From contig JAUVAA010000003.1 of NCBI GenBank assembly GCA_030591965.1, positions 1-49,017 of the forward strand: a stretch of 49,017 nucleotides of DNA, in the 5' to 3' direction. Numbering within the stretch: position 1 is the first letter of the stretch; the number at the start of each line of letters is the position of its first letter. Positions 33,816 to 42,264 of this stretch are shown piece by piece. Both the position numbers and the translations under genes were made by a program. The notes under the pieces were generated by a model, which saw nothing but the letters and a program-made list of their open reading frames with translations, made no database searches and was not told where the DNA came from. Source of the stretch: a bacterium. Lineage in GTDB: Bacteria > Pseudomonadota > Gammaproteobacteria > Methylococcales > Methylomonadaceae.

Positions 33816-34952
33816 ATGACAGAAACCACTATGCACGTTGCCCAAGGGCGTTTTCAAGTATTGCGCTTTCCAATAGAAAAGAATGAAAAATTACAAGCTT
33901 GGGATGCGGCAGATGAATATTTATTACAGGATGTAGCGGGAAAATTAGATTTAGATGGTCAGCCTAGCGTGTTGATTGTTAATGATAGCTTTGGCGCTTT
34001 AGCGGTGGCTTTAAGTGCGTATAAACCAAGTGTCGTGTCTGATTCGTTTATCTCGCAAGCCGCAACTCGTAAAAATTTAGCGTTAAATCAAATAGACCTT
34101 ACTACGGTACGTTTGTTTGATAGTTTGGTATTACCGCAAGATAAGTTTGATTTTATTTTAATTAAAGCGCCTAAAACATTGGCGTTTTTAGAGGATATGC
34201 TAATACGCTTGCAAGATAATTTAACAGTGAATACTCAAGTGATTGTCGCTGGTATGGTGAAGAATCTACCTGCCTCTGTGTGGCAGCTTATGGCGCGTTA
34301 TTTAGGGGAAACTAGACCCTCTAAAGCGGTTAAAAAAGCGCGTTTAATTTATGCACAAGTTGATATGGATCATGTTGTGCCGATTAATCCTTATCCTGTT
34401 TATTACCCGTTGGAGAATACGCAGTACCAGATTTGTAATCATGCCAATATTTTTTCACATAAAAGTTTAGATATTGGCACGCGTTTTTTCCTAGAGCATT
34501 TACCGCAAGATGACAAATATCAGCAAGTAGTCGATTTAGGCTGTGGTAATGGCGTGGTAGGACTGATATTTTCTGAGAAAAACCCTAATGCACAGCTGCA
34601 TTTTGTCGATGAATCTTTTATGGCTGTTGCATCAGCAGAAGAAAACTTTAAGCAGACAGTGACAACCGTTAGTGCCAGTTTTCAGGCAGACGATGCTTTA
34701 ACTGATTTTGAAGATAAATCGATAGATTTAATTTTGTGTAACCCCCCTTTTCATCAGCAAAATACGATTGGCGGGCATATTGCTTTGCGCATGTTTGAGC
34801 AATCTAAAAAAGTATTGAAACAGGGTGGTGAATTATGGGTGATTGGTAATCGTCATTTAGGTTATCACGTCAGTCTTAAAAAGTTTTTTTCTAAAGTTGA
34901 AGTCATGGTATCTAATGCAAAATTTGTCATTATTAAGGCCTCCAACTCATAG
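33816..34952 (+). CDS. rlmG: 23S rRNA (guanine-N2)-methyltransferase RlmG-type
   Basis: AdoMet motif VVDLGCGNGVVGL, NPPFH catalytic motif, two-domain architecture. Confidence 0.88.
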   Translation: MTETTMHVAQGRFQVLRFPIEKNEKLQAWDAADEYLLQDVAGKLDLDGQPSVLIVNDSFGALAVALSAYKPSVVSDSFISQAATRKNLALNQIDLTTVRLFDSLVLPQDKFDFILIKAPKTLAFLEDMLIRLQDNLTVNTQVIVAGMVKNLPASVWQLMARYLGETRPSKAVKKARLIYAQVDMDHVVPINPYPVYYPLENTQYQICNHANIFSHKSLDIGTRFFLEHLPQDDKYQQVVDLGCGNGVVGLIFSEKNPNAQLHFVDESFMAVASAEENFKQTVTTVSASFQADDALTDFEDKSIDLILCNPPFHQQNTIGGHIALRMFEQSKKVLKQGGELWVIGNRHLGYHVSLKKFFSKVEVMVSNAKFVIIKASNS

Positions 34953-35583
34953 TAAAAGGAAATTCAGGCGTAAATAAATACAGCAGAGCACAACTGATAA
35001 ACATACCTAATGATGCGCTTAAATATTTCACACTGAAAAGTTTAAAGGCCGTGCCAAATGAGCGTTTCAGCTGTACATTACCTAGATCTACACTAAACAA
35101 TTCATCGAGCAGTAAGTGAACAATAAAGCCAAAACCAATAAAAAGTCCGCTAAGCCATGCAAAAATAATGCCTGTATTCAGTAAGTAGTAAACGCTAAAA
35201 GTCGTCAGTAAAGTAAATAAAATAGCACATAAAATTGAGTGAAAAGCACCGCGATGTACAGTTGCCTTTTTAAATAGAGCTAGGATCGGATAGCGCACTA
35301 GAAAAAAGGTGCAGCTAGCAATAATAAACACGTGCTGCACTTTATACTGGCCATGATAAGCAAGGATGGCGAGCATGGAAATAAGCGTTGCTAGTGAGGT
35401 GAACAGTATTTTTAGTGGGCTTGAGTTATCTGAATCGATATCAGGCAATAATCCGCCTATCGTGCCTAAAAAAATAAACCAGGGAATATCAAATAAGTCT
35501 ATGAAATTTGTATTGAATAAAGTGGCAGCGGCAAAGCTGCTTGCACTAGCGGCAACGAAAAGATGAGTATTAAAGTTCGCCAT
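34933..35583 (-). CDS. Membrane-bound metal-dependent hydrolase (YdjM/DUF457-like)
   Basis: MANFNTHLFVA, GGLLPDIDSDNSSP, TVHRGAFHSI. Confidence 0.82.
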   Translation of the reverse strand: MANFNTHLFVAASASSFAAATLFNTNFIDLFDIPWFIFLGTIGGLLPDIDSDNSSPLKILFTSLATLISMLAILAYHGQYKVQHVFIIASCTFFLVRYPILALFKKATVHRGAFHSILCAILFTLLTTFSVYYLLNTGIIFAWLSGLFIGFGFIVHLLLDELFSVDLGNVQLKRSFGTAFKLFSVKYLSASLGMFISCALLYLFTPEFPFTMSWRP

Positions 35584-35643
35584 ATATGGTGTTTGAGTCG
35601 AAGGGCAACCAACTATCATAGCAATTTTTCTAGGAGTCGTTGA

Positions 35644-36216
35644 GTGCGCTGTGTTAATTCTCCTAGCAATATTGAAGAAGTGATAAAGAAGTCACGTTTT
35701 CTCGGTTTTATTTATCCTTGTTTTAGTGAAAGTGAGGCGCTTGCTTATTTGCATGATTTACGTAATGAGCATAGTGGAGCAAATCATATTGCCTTTGCCT
35801 ACCGTATAAGAACTGATCAAGGAGATGTGTGCCGGTTTCATGATGCAGGTGAGCCATCAGGTACTGCTGGGAAACCTATTTATCAATATATTGAAGGCCA
35901 TGATCTGATTAATGTCCTTATTGTGGTTGTGCGTTATTTTGGTGGAATTAAGTTGGGGGCAGGCGGGTTAACTCGTGCGTACGGTAATGCTGCTAAACAA
36001 GTGATCGGTGTAGCAGATATAACAGAGTTTATTGAATTAGCGAGTGTGCACTTCACCTTAGATTATAAAGATCTACAGCATTTTGAATATCAACTAGCTA
36101 AATGTTCCGGGGTCATTACTACTAAGGATTTCGCTGGACAGGTTAATTTAGAAGTGCAATTACCAGTAGTAAATACCGAATCATTATTAGCGCTGTTTCC
36201 AGGACAGATTTTGTAG
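35644..36216 (+). CDS. YigZ/IMPACT (UPF0029) family protein
   Basis: KKSRFLGFIYPC, DAGEPSGTAGKPI, VVRYFGGIKLGAGGL. Confidence 0.92.
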   Translation: MRCVNSPSNIEEVIKKSRFLGFIYPCFSESEALAYLHDLRNEHSGANHIAFAYRIRTDQGDVCRFHDAGEPSGTAGKPIYQYIEGHDLINVLIVVVRYFGGIKLGAGGLTRAYGNAAKQVIGVADITEFIELASVHFTLDYKDLQHFEYQLAKCSGVITTKDFAGQVNLEVQLPVVNTESLLALFPGQIL

Positions 36217-36268
36217 TTAGGAGCGCGCATGAAATAGCGTGGGAAATTATTTGGGGCGCAGGTCTTTA

Positions 36269-36576
36269 GAAGCTGTGAAAGTATTCAGTACTGAAGTCTC
36301 CCAATAAATGGAAAGCTAACTGTAGCAATACATAGGGTTGTACGATTATTCGTTGAGGTTGAGTGAAATGGGGCAAACCTATTAATAAATGGCCCTACCT
36401 GCCGATATACCCCCCTAAAAACTGGGAAACTTCAGTTCAGTATAATTCCCCTCCTTATCAAGGAGGGGCTAGGGGAGGTTTGATATTTAATTAACAATGA
36501 CCTATGTTTTTATAGATCCCCCTCAATCCCTCCTTCTCAAGGGGGAAGGCTAAAAGCACAATACTTTCACGGTCTC
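36269..36576. mobile_element. MITE-like repeat family A, copy 1, interrupted by a 145-bp insertion
   Basis: gaagctgtgaaagtatt ... aatactttcacggtctc ends; core cctccttatcaaggaggggctaggggaggtt shared with copy 2 at 41971-42141. Confidence 0.8.
36291..36435. mobile_element. 145-bp MITE-like insertion inside family A copy 1
   Basis: TIR ctgaagtctccca / tgggaaacttcag (12/13); 7-bp TSD ttcagta at 36284-36290 and 36436-36442; copy 2 has uninterrupted ttcaata. Confidence 0.85.
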
Positions 36577-36734
36577 TTTAGCCTGCATTTTATAGGGAGG
36601 ATAAAGTGCTGCGTCCCATTGTGTCGATCTTATTTTATGCTTAGGAACAAGATTTCAATAAAACCCGAAACTTTGTGAAGCCCGTATGAAGCTTGTGGAA
36701 TACGGGACGTTGAATGCACTGCGCTCCCTGTATT

Positions 36735-36770
36735 CCGTAAACTCCATACAGGCATTAGAACGTAAACTTA
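36735..36770. repeat. Direct repeat flanking the porin gene, upstream copy
   Basis: ccgtaaactccatacaggcattagaacgtaaactta. Confidence 0.8.
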
Positions 36771-36917
36771 AGATTGCATTCCTTAACAAGGACGGGGTTT
36801 TTCTTTGGTAAATTAAGGAGTAATTTTCTAAAAACAAAGGTAATTGCGAATCGTTTGCATTTAGCTTTGTTTGTCTATATACTGCGTTTTTTAGAATATT
36901 TTGCAGGAATATAAACG

Positions 36918-38315
36918 ATGAATGTCGGTAAACAATCATTAGCCATGTGTGCAGCTCTTTTGCTGGCAAGTAATGCAGTAAATGCGGCTGATAAACCACC
37001 CACTATGGAAGAGATGTGGAAGATTATTGAAGCCCAGCAAGTGCAGCTAGATGCTATGAAGAAAAGTTTAGAAGCTTCTCAAGCTTCTACTGTTGCAGTG
37101 GATTCCGAAGAAGGGCATGCGCAAAGCCTAACTAATGCCGAATTGAAAGAATTGGAGCATAAGACCGATGCTTTAACAGAAGTGGTAGAAACAATGCGCA
37201 CTGCTTTAGTTATTCCAGAAGAAAAAGAACTTAAGAGTTCATATGGATTAGGGCCAGCTGCCTCTAAGGTTTACCAAGTGGATCAAGGTTTATCAATTGG
37301 GGGGTATGGTGAAGTTAATTTCCAAACCTTTGTTGATGATAAAGGTCCAGATGATAAAAATAATGCCGATATGGAGCGTTTAGTGCTGTATGTGGGTTAT
37401 AAATTTACCGACTCTATCATTTTTAATAGTGAAATAGAGTTCGAGCATTCCTCAACAGCTAAAGGTGGGTCGGTATCTGTTGAACTAGCAACTTTAGATT
37501 TCTTATTAGATCCTATGCTTAATGTCCGTGCTGGTATGGTGTTATTGCCAATGGGTTTTATTAACCAAATACATGAACCGCCTTTCTTTTTTGGTAATAA
37601 TCGCCCAGAAGTTGAGCGAGCAATTATTCCAAGTACTTGGCGTGAAATAGGTGTGGGTCTATTCGGTGAAATTGTCCCTGATTTAAGTTATACGATGTAT
37701 GCTGTTAGTGGCTTGAAAGGTAGTAACTTTAGTTCTGATGGTATTCGTGGTGGTCGCCAAAAAGGCTCGAAAGCAATAAATGAAGATATGGCATTCGTGG
37801 GTCGCTTAGATTATGCGCCAGCAGCATTACCAGGCGTTACCTTTGGTACTTCAGCTTACTTAGGTAATTCTGGCCAAGATGAGTTTGATGTAGACGTATT
37901 TACTCAGCTGTATGAAGCACATGTAGAATGGAAATACCGTGGCTTAGAATTCCGTACTTTGGGTTCTTGGGGGCATGTGTCTAATGCAGGTGTTTTAAGT
38001 GCAGAAAAAGGTGAAACCATTGGTAGCTCAAATTACGGTGTTTATACTGAAATTGGCTATGATGTATTACCACTTATTCTTCCGGGTACAACCCAGTACC
38101 TAGCGCCATTCTTTCGTTATGAGAAGTTAGATACAATTGCAACGACAGCTGATGGTTATATGGATGATCTAAGCAAAGAACAAGATATATTCCAAGTAGG
38201 TTTTAACTATAAGCCGATTCCACAAGTTGTTATCAAGGCGGATTACCGTAACAGACAGACTAAAGCAGGCACAAAGCCGGATGAGTTTAATATAGGCTTT
38301 GGTTTTATCTTCTAA
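36918..38315 (+). CDS. Outer-membrane porin-like beta-barrel with N-terminal coiled coil
   Basis: Signal peptide, coiled coil, GGYGEVNFQTF, terminal aromatic FGFIF. Confidence 0.8.
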   Translation: MNVGKQSLAMCAALLLASNAVNAADKPPTMEEMWKIIEAQQVQLDAMKKSLEASQASTVAVDSEEGHAQSLTNAELKELEHKTDALTEVVETMRTALVIPEEKELKSSYGLGPAASKVYQVDQGLSIGGYGEVNFQTFVDDKGPDDKNNADMERLVLYVGYKFTDSIIFNSEIEFEHSSTAKGGSVSVELATLDFLLDPMLNVRAGMVLLPMGFINQIHEPPFFFGNNRPEVERAIIPSTWREIGVGLFGEIVPDLSYTMYAVSGLKGSNFSSDGIRGGRQKGSKAINEDMAFVGRLDYAPAALPGVTFGTSAYLGNSGQDEFDVDVFTQLYEAHVEWKYRGLEFRTLGSWGHVSNAGVLSAEKGETIGSSNYGVYTEIGYDVLPLILPGTTQYLAPFFRYEKLDTIATTADGYMDDLSKEQDIFQVGFNYKPIPQVVIKADYRNRQTKAGTKPDEFNIGFGFIF

Positions 38316-38338
38316 TCATTTTTTTAATTTTTTGTAGC

Positions 38339-38372
38339 CCGTAAACTCCATACAGGCTTGGAACGTAAACTT
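38339..38372. repeat. Direct repeat flanking the porin gene, downstream copy
   Basis: ccgtaaactccatacaggcttggaacgtaaactt. Confidence 0.8.
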
Positions 38373-38430
38373 TTGGCTATTATTAATTCCGTAAATTACA
38401 TAATTCTACTTTGTATGAAGTTAGCTTTAG

Positions 38431-38519
38431 CCATCTCTTGCTGGAGAGGGTTGGATGAGGAGAATGAAATCATGTATTTATAATTCCCTCGCATCCTAAC
38501 CTTCTCCCGCTGGAGAAGG
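38431..38519. repeat. Palindromic repeat (ctctTGCTGGAGAGGGTTGGATGAGG type)
   Basis: ctcttgctggagagggttggatgagg ... cctcgcatcctaaccttctcccgctggagaagg. Confidence 0.75.
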
Positions 38520-38587
38520 CGTTTATTTTTAAGTTAAACCCCATCCACTTTGAAATATGTGGTTTTTAGTTAATACTCTTTCGTATT

Positions 38588-38687
38588 CGTCATTCCTGTA
38601 TGACTACCCAGTCAAACGTGGGCACAAGCTTTAGCAGGAATCTAGTGATGATGTTTAGATTCCCGATAAAAGACTTCGGGAATGACG
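38588..38687. repeat. REP-like palindrome, second copy of the CGTCATTCC...GGAATGACG family
   Basis: cgtcattcctg (38588-38598) ... cgggaatgacg (38677-38687); also shares agcaggaatct and attcccgataaaagacttcggg with 18432-18508. Confidence 0.8.
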
Positions 38688-38888
38688 AGGGTTTTCATAA
38701 ACTATGATTTTCCATATGGACTGGGTTTAACAGCATTGCGCCCTACCGGAACTTGAATTGTCAAAGCCGTTTGTGCTGAGCTGTATTATGCACGTTCTTG
38801 CGCAGATAAGTTGTAGCATCGGAGGAACTAGTTTAAAGTTGCTGGCTGACGATTCTCCTCCTCAATCTTCCTGATTAAATAATCTCTT

Positions 38889-39431
38889 ATGAAGTTTTTT
38901 AAAAGTCATCTTTTATTCGTACTATTGTCACTGCTTGTGGTAAGTCCTAGTTACGCAAAAATTTACTACAGCAAGCAAGAAGCCATGCAGCTTGCTTTTG
39001 GCGAGGGTGCTAAAGTCGAAATGTTATCCTTGTTCCCTAAAGCGGATCAAGTGGAACGTATAGAGAAATTGGCGCGGGTTAAATTAGGTTCACCTATATT
39101 TACTTTTTATGTGGGCAAAAAAGCAGGAGAAGTCTTGGGTTATGCTGCCATAGAAACGCGTAATGTACGTACTAAGCCAGAGACTTTATTAGTCGTGTTA
39201 ACAGCGCAAGGTAAATTGAGTCAAGTACACACCTTGGCATTTCATGAGCCGCCTGAATATCAACCGCCAACACGTTGGTATGCGCAGTTATTTAATTTGC
39301 CTTTGTCCGAACTAAGTTTTAACGCGGGAGTACAGGGTATTTCTGGTGCGACATTAAGCACGCGAGCTGGGTTAGATAGCGTACGTAAAGTGTTAGCAAT
39401 TTATCAAATCATAGTAGCTGAGCAACCTTAA
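38889..39431 (+). CDS. Exported FMN-binding domain protein
   Basis: Signal peptide; GISGATLSTRAGLDSVRK matches the covalent FMN-Thr attachment motif. Confidence 0.85.
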   Translation: MKFFKSHLLFVLLSLLVVSPSYAKIYYSKQEAMQLAFGEGAKVEMLSLFPKADQVERIEKLARVKLGSPIFTFYVGKKAGEVLGYAAIETRNVRTKPETLLVVLTAQGKLSQVHTLAFHEPPEYQPPTRWYAQLFNLPLSELSFNAGVQGISGATLSTRAGLDSVRKVLAIYQIIVAEQP

Positions 39432-39925
39432 TGCGATTTTTTGCCACCGGCGAGCAAAACCGCCAGCTTTTGATGAACTCATTAATTTTGATGTTTTTGG
39501 GCTATATTTTTTTACTTTGGATCAGTAATGGTTTGATGTATTTCCATAAAATGGATTTAACGCCTGCTTCGGTGGTCAGCTATTATTTAGGCTCGGAAGA
39601 GGACTTTACTCAGCCGAAAAGTTACCAAAGCTTGTTGGAGGTTTCCCATTTTCATTTGTTCGCTATGGGCATGCTTGTGTTAACCTTAACGCATCTAATG
39701 ATAATGACTCAGTTATCCACATTAGTTAAAGTTTGGCTGAGTGCTTTGATTTATTTATCGGCGATTGCTAATGAGGCGGCGGGTTGGTTGATTCGCTATG
39801 CGCATCCTGATTTTGCGTACTTTAAGATCGCTAGTTTTATTTTATTAGAGCTTTCTTTAGCAGCGCTGATTCTTTTGGTCACGCTTTCTTTGTTTTATGC
39901 GCGGCGTAAAATGCAGGGTAAGTAA
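39431..39925 (+). CDS. Four-TM membrane protein with conserved-looking His residues
   Basis: Overlaps the stop of the FMN-binding gene; SHFHLFAMGMLVLTLTHL. Confidence 0.7.
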   Translation: MRFFATGEQNRQLLMNSLILMFLGYIFLLWISNGLMYFHKMDLTPASVVSYYLGSEEDFTQPKSYQSLLEVSHFHLFAMGMLVLTLTHLMIMTQLSTLVKVWLSALIYLSAIANEAAGWLIRYAHPDFAYFKIASFILLELSLAALILLVTLSLFYARRKMQGK

Positions 39926-39957
39926 AGTTGTTCGCCGCTGCTAAATATCTAAGCCAA

Positions 39958-40878
39958 TCAAGGTTGCAAGGGCATATCAGGCATTTTAATAATCAAATTA
40001 ACGCGGCGATTTTTTTGCCATCCTGCTGGGTCGTCAGTATTGCTGATAGGTTGAGTATCAGCATAAGTTGTTGCGCGTAGTCTTGATTCAGGAATATTTT
40101 CTTGGCTTAGAAAATGTAAAACACTTAATGCCCGTGCTGCTCCTAGTTCCCAGTTTGACGGGAATTGTGGGGTTGCAATGGGGCGGCTATCGGTGTGTCC
40201 TTCGATATAAATAATACCTACCGATTGCTGTAGTAACTTCGTAAGCGGTAACAAAACCTGTTCACCTTTTTTAGTGATGAAGGCATCTGCGCTATCAAAC
40301 AGTATATTGTCTTGAATTTCGATATGAATACTGCTGTTTTTAAACTGTAGGCTAATAGCATCAGCGATACCTAGTGTCTCTAGTTGTTGTTTAAATTCTT
40401 CTTGCCAGTCCTTGTTTTTTTGTTCTGTTTGCTTTGCTTCAATATCAGATTGTTCCGGCATTTTTTCAGCTACTTGAAGAGGCTCAATTGGCGTGACTGG
40501 TTTTTTAGGCGCTTGAGTTTCTGCGGGTTCCGGTTCGTGTGGTGTGCTTAGTATTTCAGGGATACTTTGCGTAGCTAATGGAGGTGCTGTCACGGGTGTA
40601 TTTAGTTCGGCAGATAATACTTGTTCTACTTTTACTATATCAATGGCTTGTGCTTCTAAATTGCTGGTCTTTTGAGTTTCTTGTAAGGGTGCTTTAGTTG
40701 ACTGAGACTGTTCTGTTTGAATTTCGGTAATCGAGACTAAGGTAATGACTAGCATTAACATCAATACAAACACGTCTAAATAGCTCATTAGCCATGAATG
40801 TTGGTTTTGCTCGCTGGTATGATTTAGTAGCTCTTCAAGATGAGCAGATGAGTGGGGGGGAGGTCTATTACTGCTCAC
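39958..40878 (-). CDS. MotB-like / OmpA-domain protein
   Basis: N-terminal TM WLMSYLDVFVLMLMLVITL with Asp; C-terminal OmpA (IYIEGHTDSRP..., NWELGAARALSVL). Confidence 0.88.
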   Translation of the reverse strand: MSSNRPPPHSSAHLEELLNHTSEQNQHSWLMSYLDVFVLMLMLVITLVSITEIQTEQSQSTKAPLQETQKTSNLEAQAIDIVKVEQVLSAELNTPVTAPPLATQSIPEILSTPHEPEPAETQAPKKPVTPIEPLQVAEKMPEQSDIEAKQTEQKNKDWQEEFKQQLETLGIADAISLQFKNSSIHIEIQDNILFDSADAFITKKGEQVLLPLTKLLQQSVGIIYIEGHTDSRPIATPQFPSNWELGAARALSVLHFLSQENIPESRLRATTYADTQPISNTDDPAGWQKNRRVNLIIKMPDMPLQP

Positions 40879-41693
40879 GAAAGGGTATCGACTTGATCGT
40901 CAAGATTAATGGGTTCATGCAGGTCATTGTCATGGTTCATTAGAAATGAGTTAAGCGTTTCGCGTATAAAAGATGGGGAGCGTCTGTCTGTCATTAGGAT
41001 GATGCCTTCCATAACCATGCTCATAATCATCACGCGTTGTTCGGTTCTTCTTTCTAGTTTAATGGCTATAGGGTTAAACACTAAATTGGCCAAAATCAGA
41101 CCATAAAAGGTGGTGATTAATGCAATTCCCATATTCAGCGTGATTAGGCTAATGTCTTTTGCTTCGATAATATGTAGCATATTAATTAAGCCAATTAAGG
41201 TGCCGATCATACCAAATGCGGGTGCAAAATAGCTCATGGCCTTAAATACGTCGGCTGCTGTTTTTTCTTTTGAGCGTAAGCGAGCGATACGCCATTTTAA
41301 AAGCGATAAAATATCTTCTGTAGGTGTTTTGTCTACGACTAGCTGGAATCCTGTTTTCAAGTAGGGGTTATTAATTTTATCCATTTCATTTTCGACGGCG
41401 AGTGAATCTCGACTAAACCACATTCGTGAAACGGCAATAATTTCATCGGCTTCTTTGCGTGGGTTGAGGCTTTCGTAAAAAAGGATAGTTTTTAAAGATT
41501 TAAATGCGTGTTTTATATCTCTGAGCGGATAACTGATAAACAGTGCGGTAATGGTGCCACCGATGACAATGGCGAGGCCTGCGGGATTAATAAATAATAA
41601 AGGGTCATGGGCTTGAAAAATAAAAATGAAGCTGAGCAGTAGTAGACTCATGACTATGCCGATAACGGTAGAGTAATTCATTGTTTTCATCAT
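40875..41693 (-). CDS. MotA-like proton channel protein
   Basis: MotA signature regions: INPAGLAIVIGGTITALFISYP, APAFGMIGTLIGLINML, ALITTFYGLILANLVFNPIA. Confidence 0.9.
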   Translation of the reverse strand: MMKTMNYSTVIGIVMSLLLLSFIFIFQAHDPLLFINPAGLAIVIGGTITALFISYPLRDIKHAFKSLKTILFYESLNPRKEADEIIAVSRMWFSRDSLAVENEMDKINNPYLKTGFQLVVDKTPTEDILSLLKWRIARLRSKEKTAADVFKAMSYFAPAFGMIGTLIGLINMLHIIEAKDISLITLNMGIALITTFYGLILANLVFNPIAIKLERRTEQRVMIMSMVMEGIILMTDRRSPSFIRETLNSFLMNHDNDLHEPINLDDQVDTLS

Positions 41694-41876
41694 GGCTTTA
41701 TCAATACCTAGTGGGATTTAGATAGTTTTTTGTTTTCAGTATGGGCTTTCTTTTTTCATGGAAAATAGTTAAATAGGAAGTTATCATTCCTGCCGAAAAA
41801 ATTCGGCTTCCATTTAAGGCAGGATAGAAAGCTTCTAAATATTAAGTAGGAGTGAAAGGCTCTGAAAGTATTATGC

Positions 41877-42224
41877 GTAGGGCGGACTTCAGTCCGCTTT
41901 TTTAGTGATGGCAGTTTCTATTTTAAGGCGGGATAAATAATAGGGACGAATTAGAAATAGCTAAAGCTTTGAGGCTGTGAAAGTATTCAATATAATCCCC
42001 CTCCTTATCAAGGAGGGGCTAGGGGAGGTTTTATATTTAATTAAAATATAAACAATATCAATAATCTATGTTTTTATAGACCCCCCCTCAATCCCCCCTT
42101 CTCAAGGGGGGAGGCTAAAAATACAATACTTTCACTGCCTCCTTTACACACCTAGCTAATATTTTTAAGTTTTCTTCTCCGCCTTAAGTTTGTAGCCACA
42201 ATGGCGGACTAAAGTCCGCCCTAC
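41877..42224. mobile_element. Composite palindromic element enclosing family A copy 2
   Basis: gtagggcggacttcagtccgc (41877-41897) / gcggactaaagtccgccctac (42204-42224); second inner inverted pair ttaaggcggga / tctccgccttaa. Confidence 0.72.
41971..42141. mobile_element. MITE-like repeat family A, copy 2
   Basis: gaggctgtgaaagtatt / aatactttcactgcctc TIR 16/17; core shared with copy 1. Confidence 0.82.
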
Positions 42225-42264
42225 TAATATAGTTAATGTCCTGCGTTAAGTGTGTAGCCGCCTT

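Noticed and set aside
36655-36999. 114-aa minus-strand ORF
   Set aside because: It overlaps the porin start and repeat DNA, has no recognisable domain and has repeat-derived composition.
39958-41693. Possible Zorya-type defence locus (ZorA/ZorB are MotA/MotB-like)
   Set aside because: The MotA-like protein is only 272 aa with no long cytoplasmic tail, and no ZorC/D/E or nuclease or helicase genes are adjacent.
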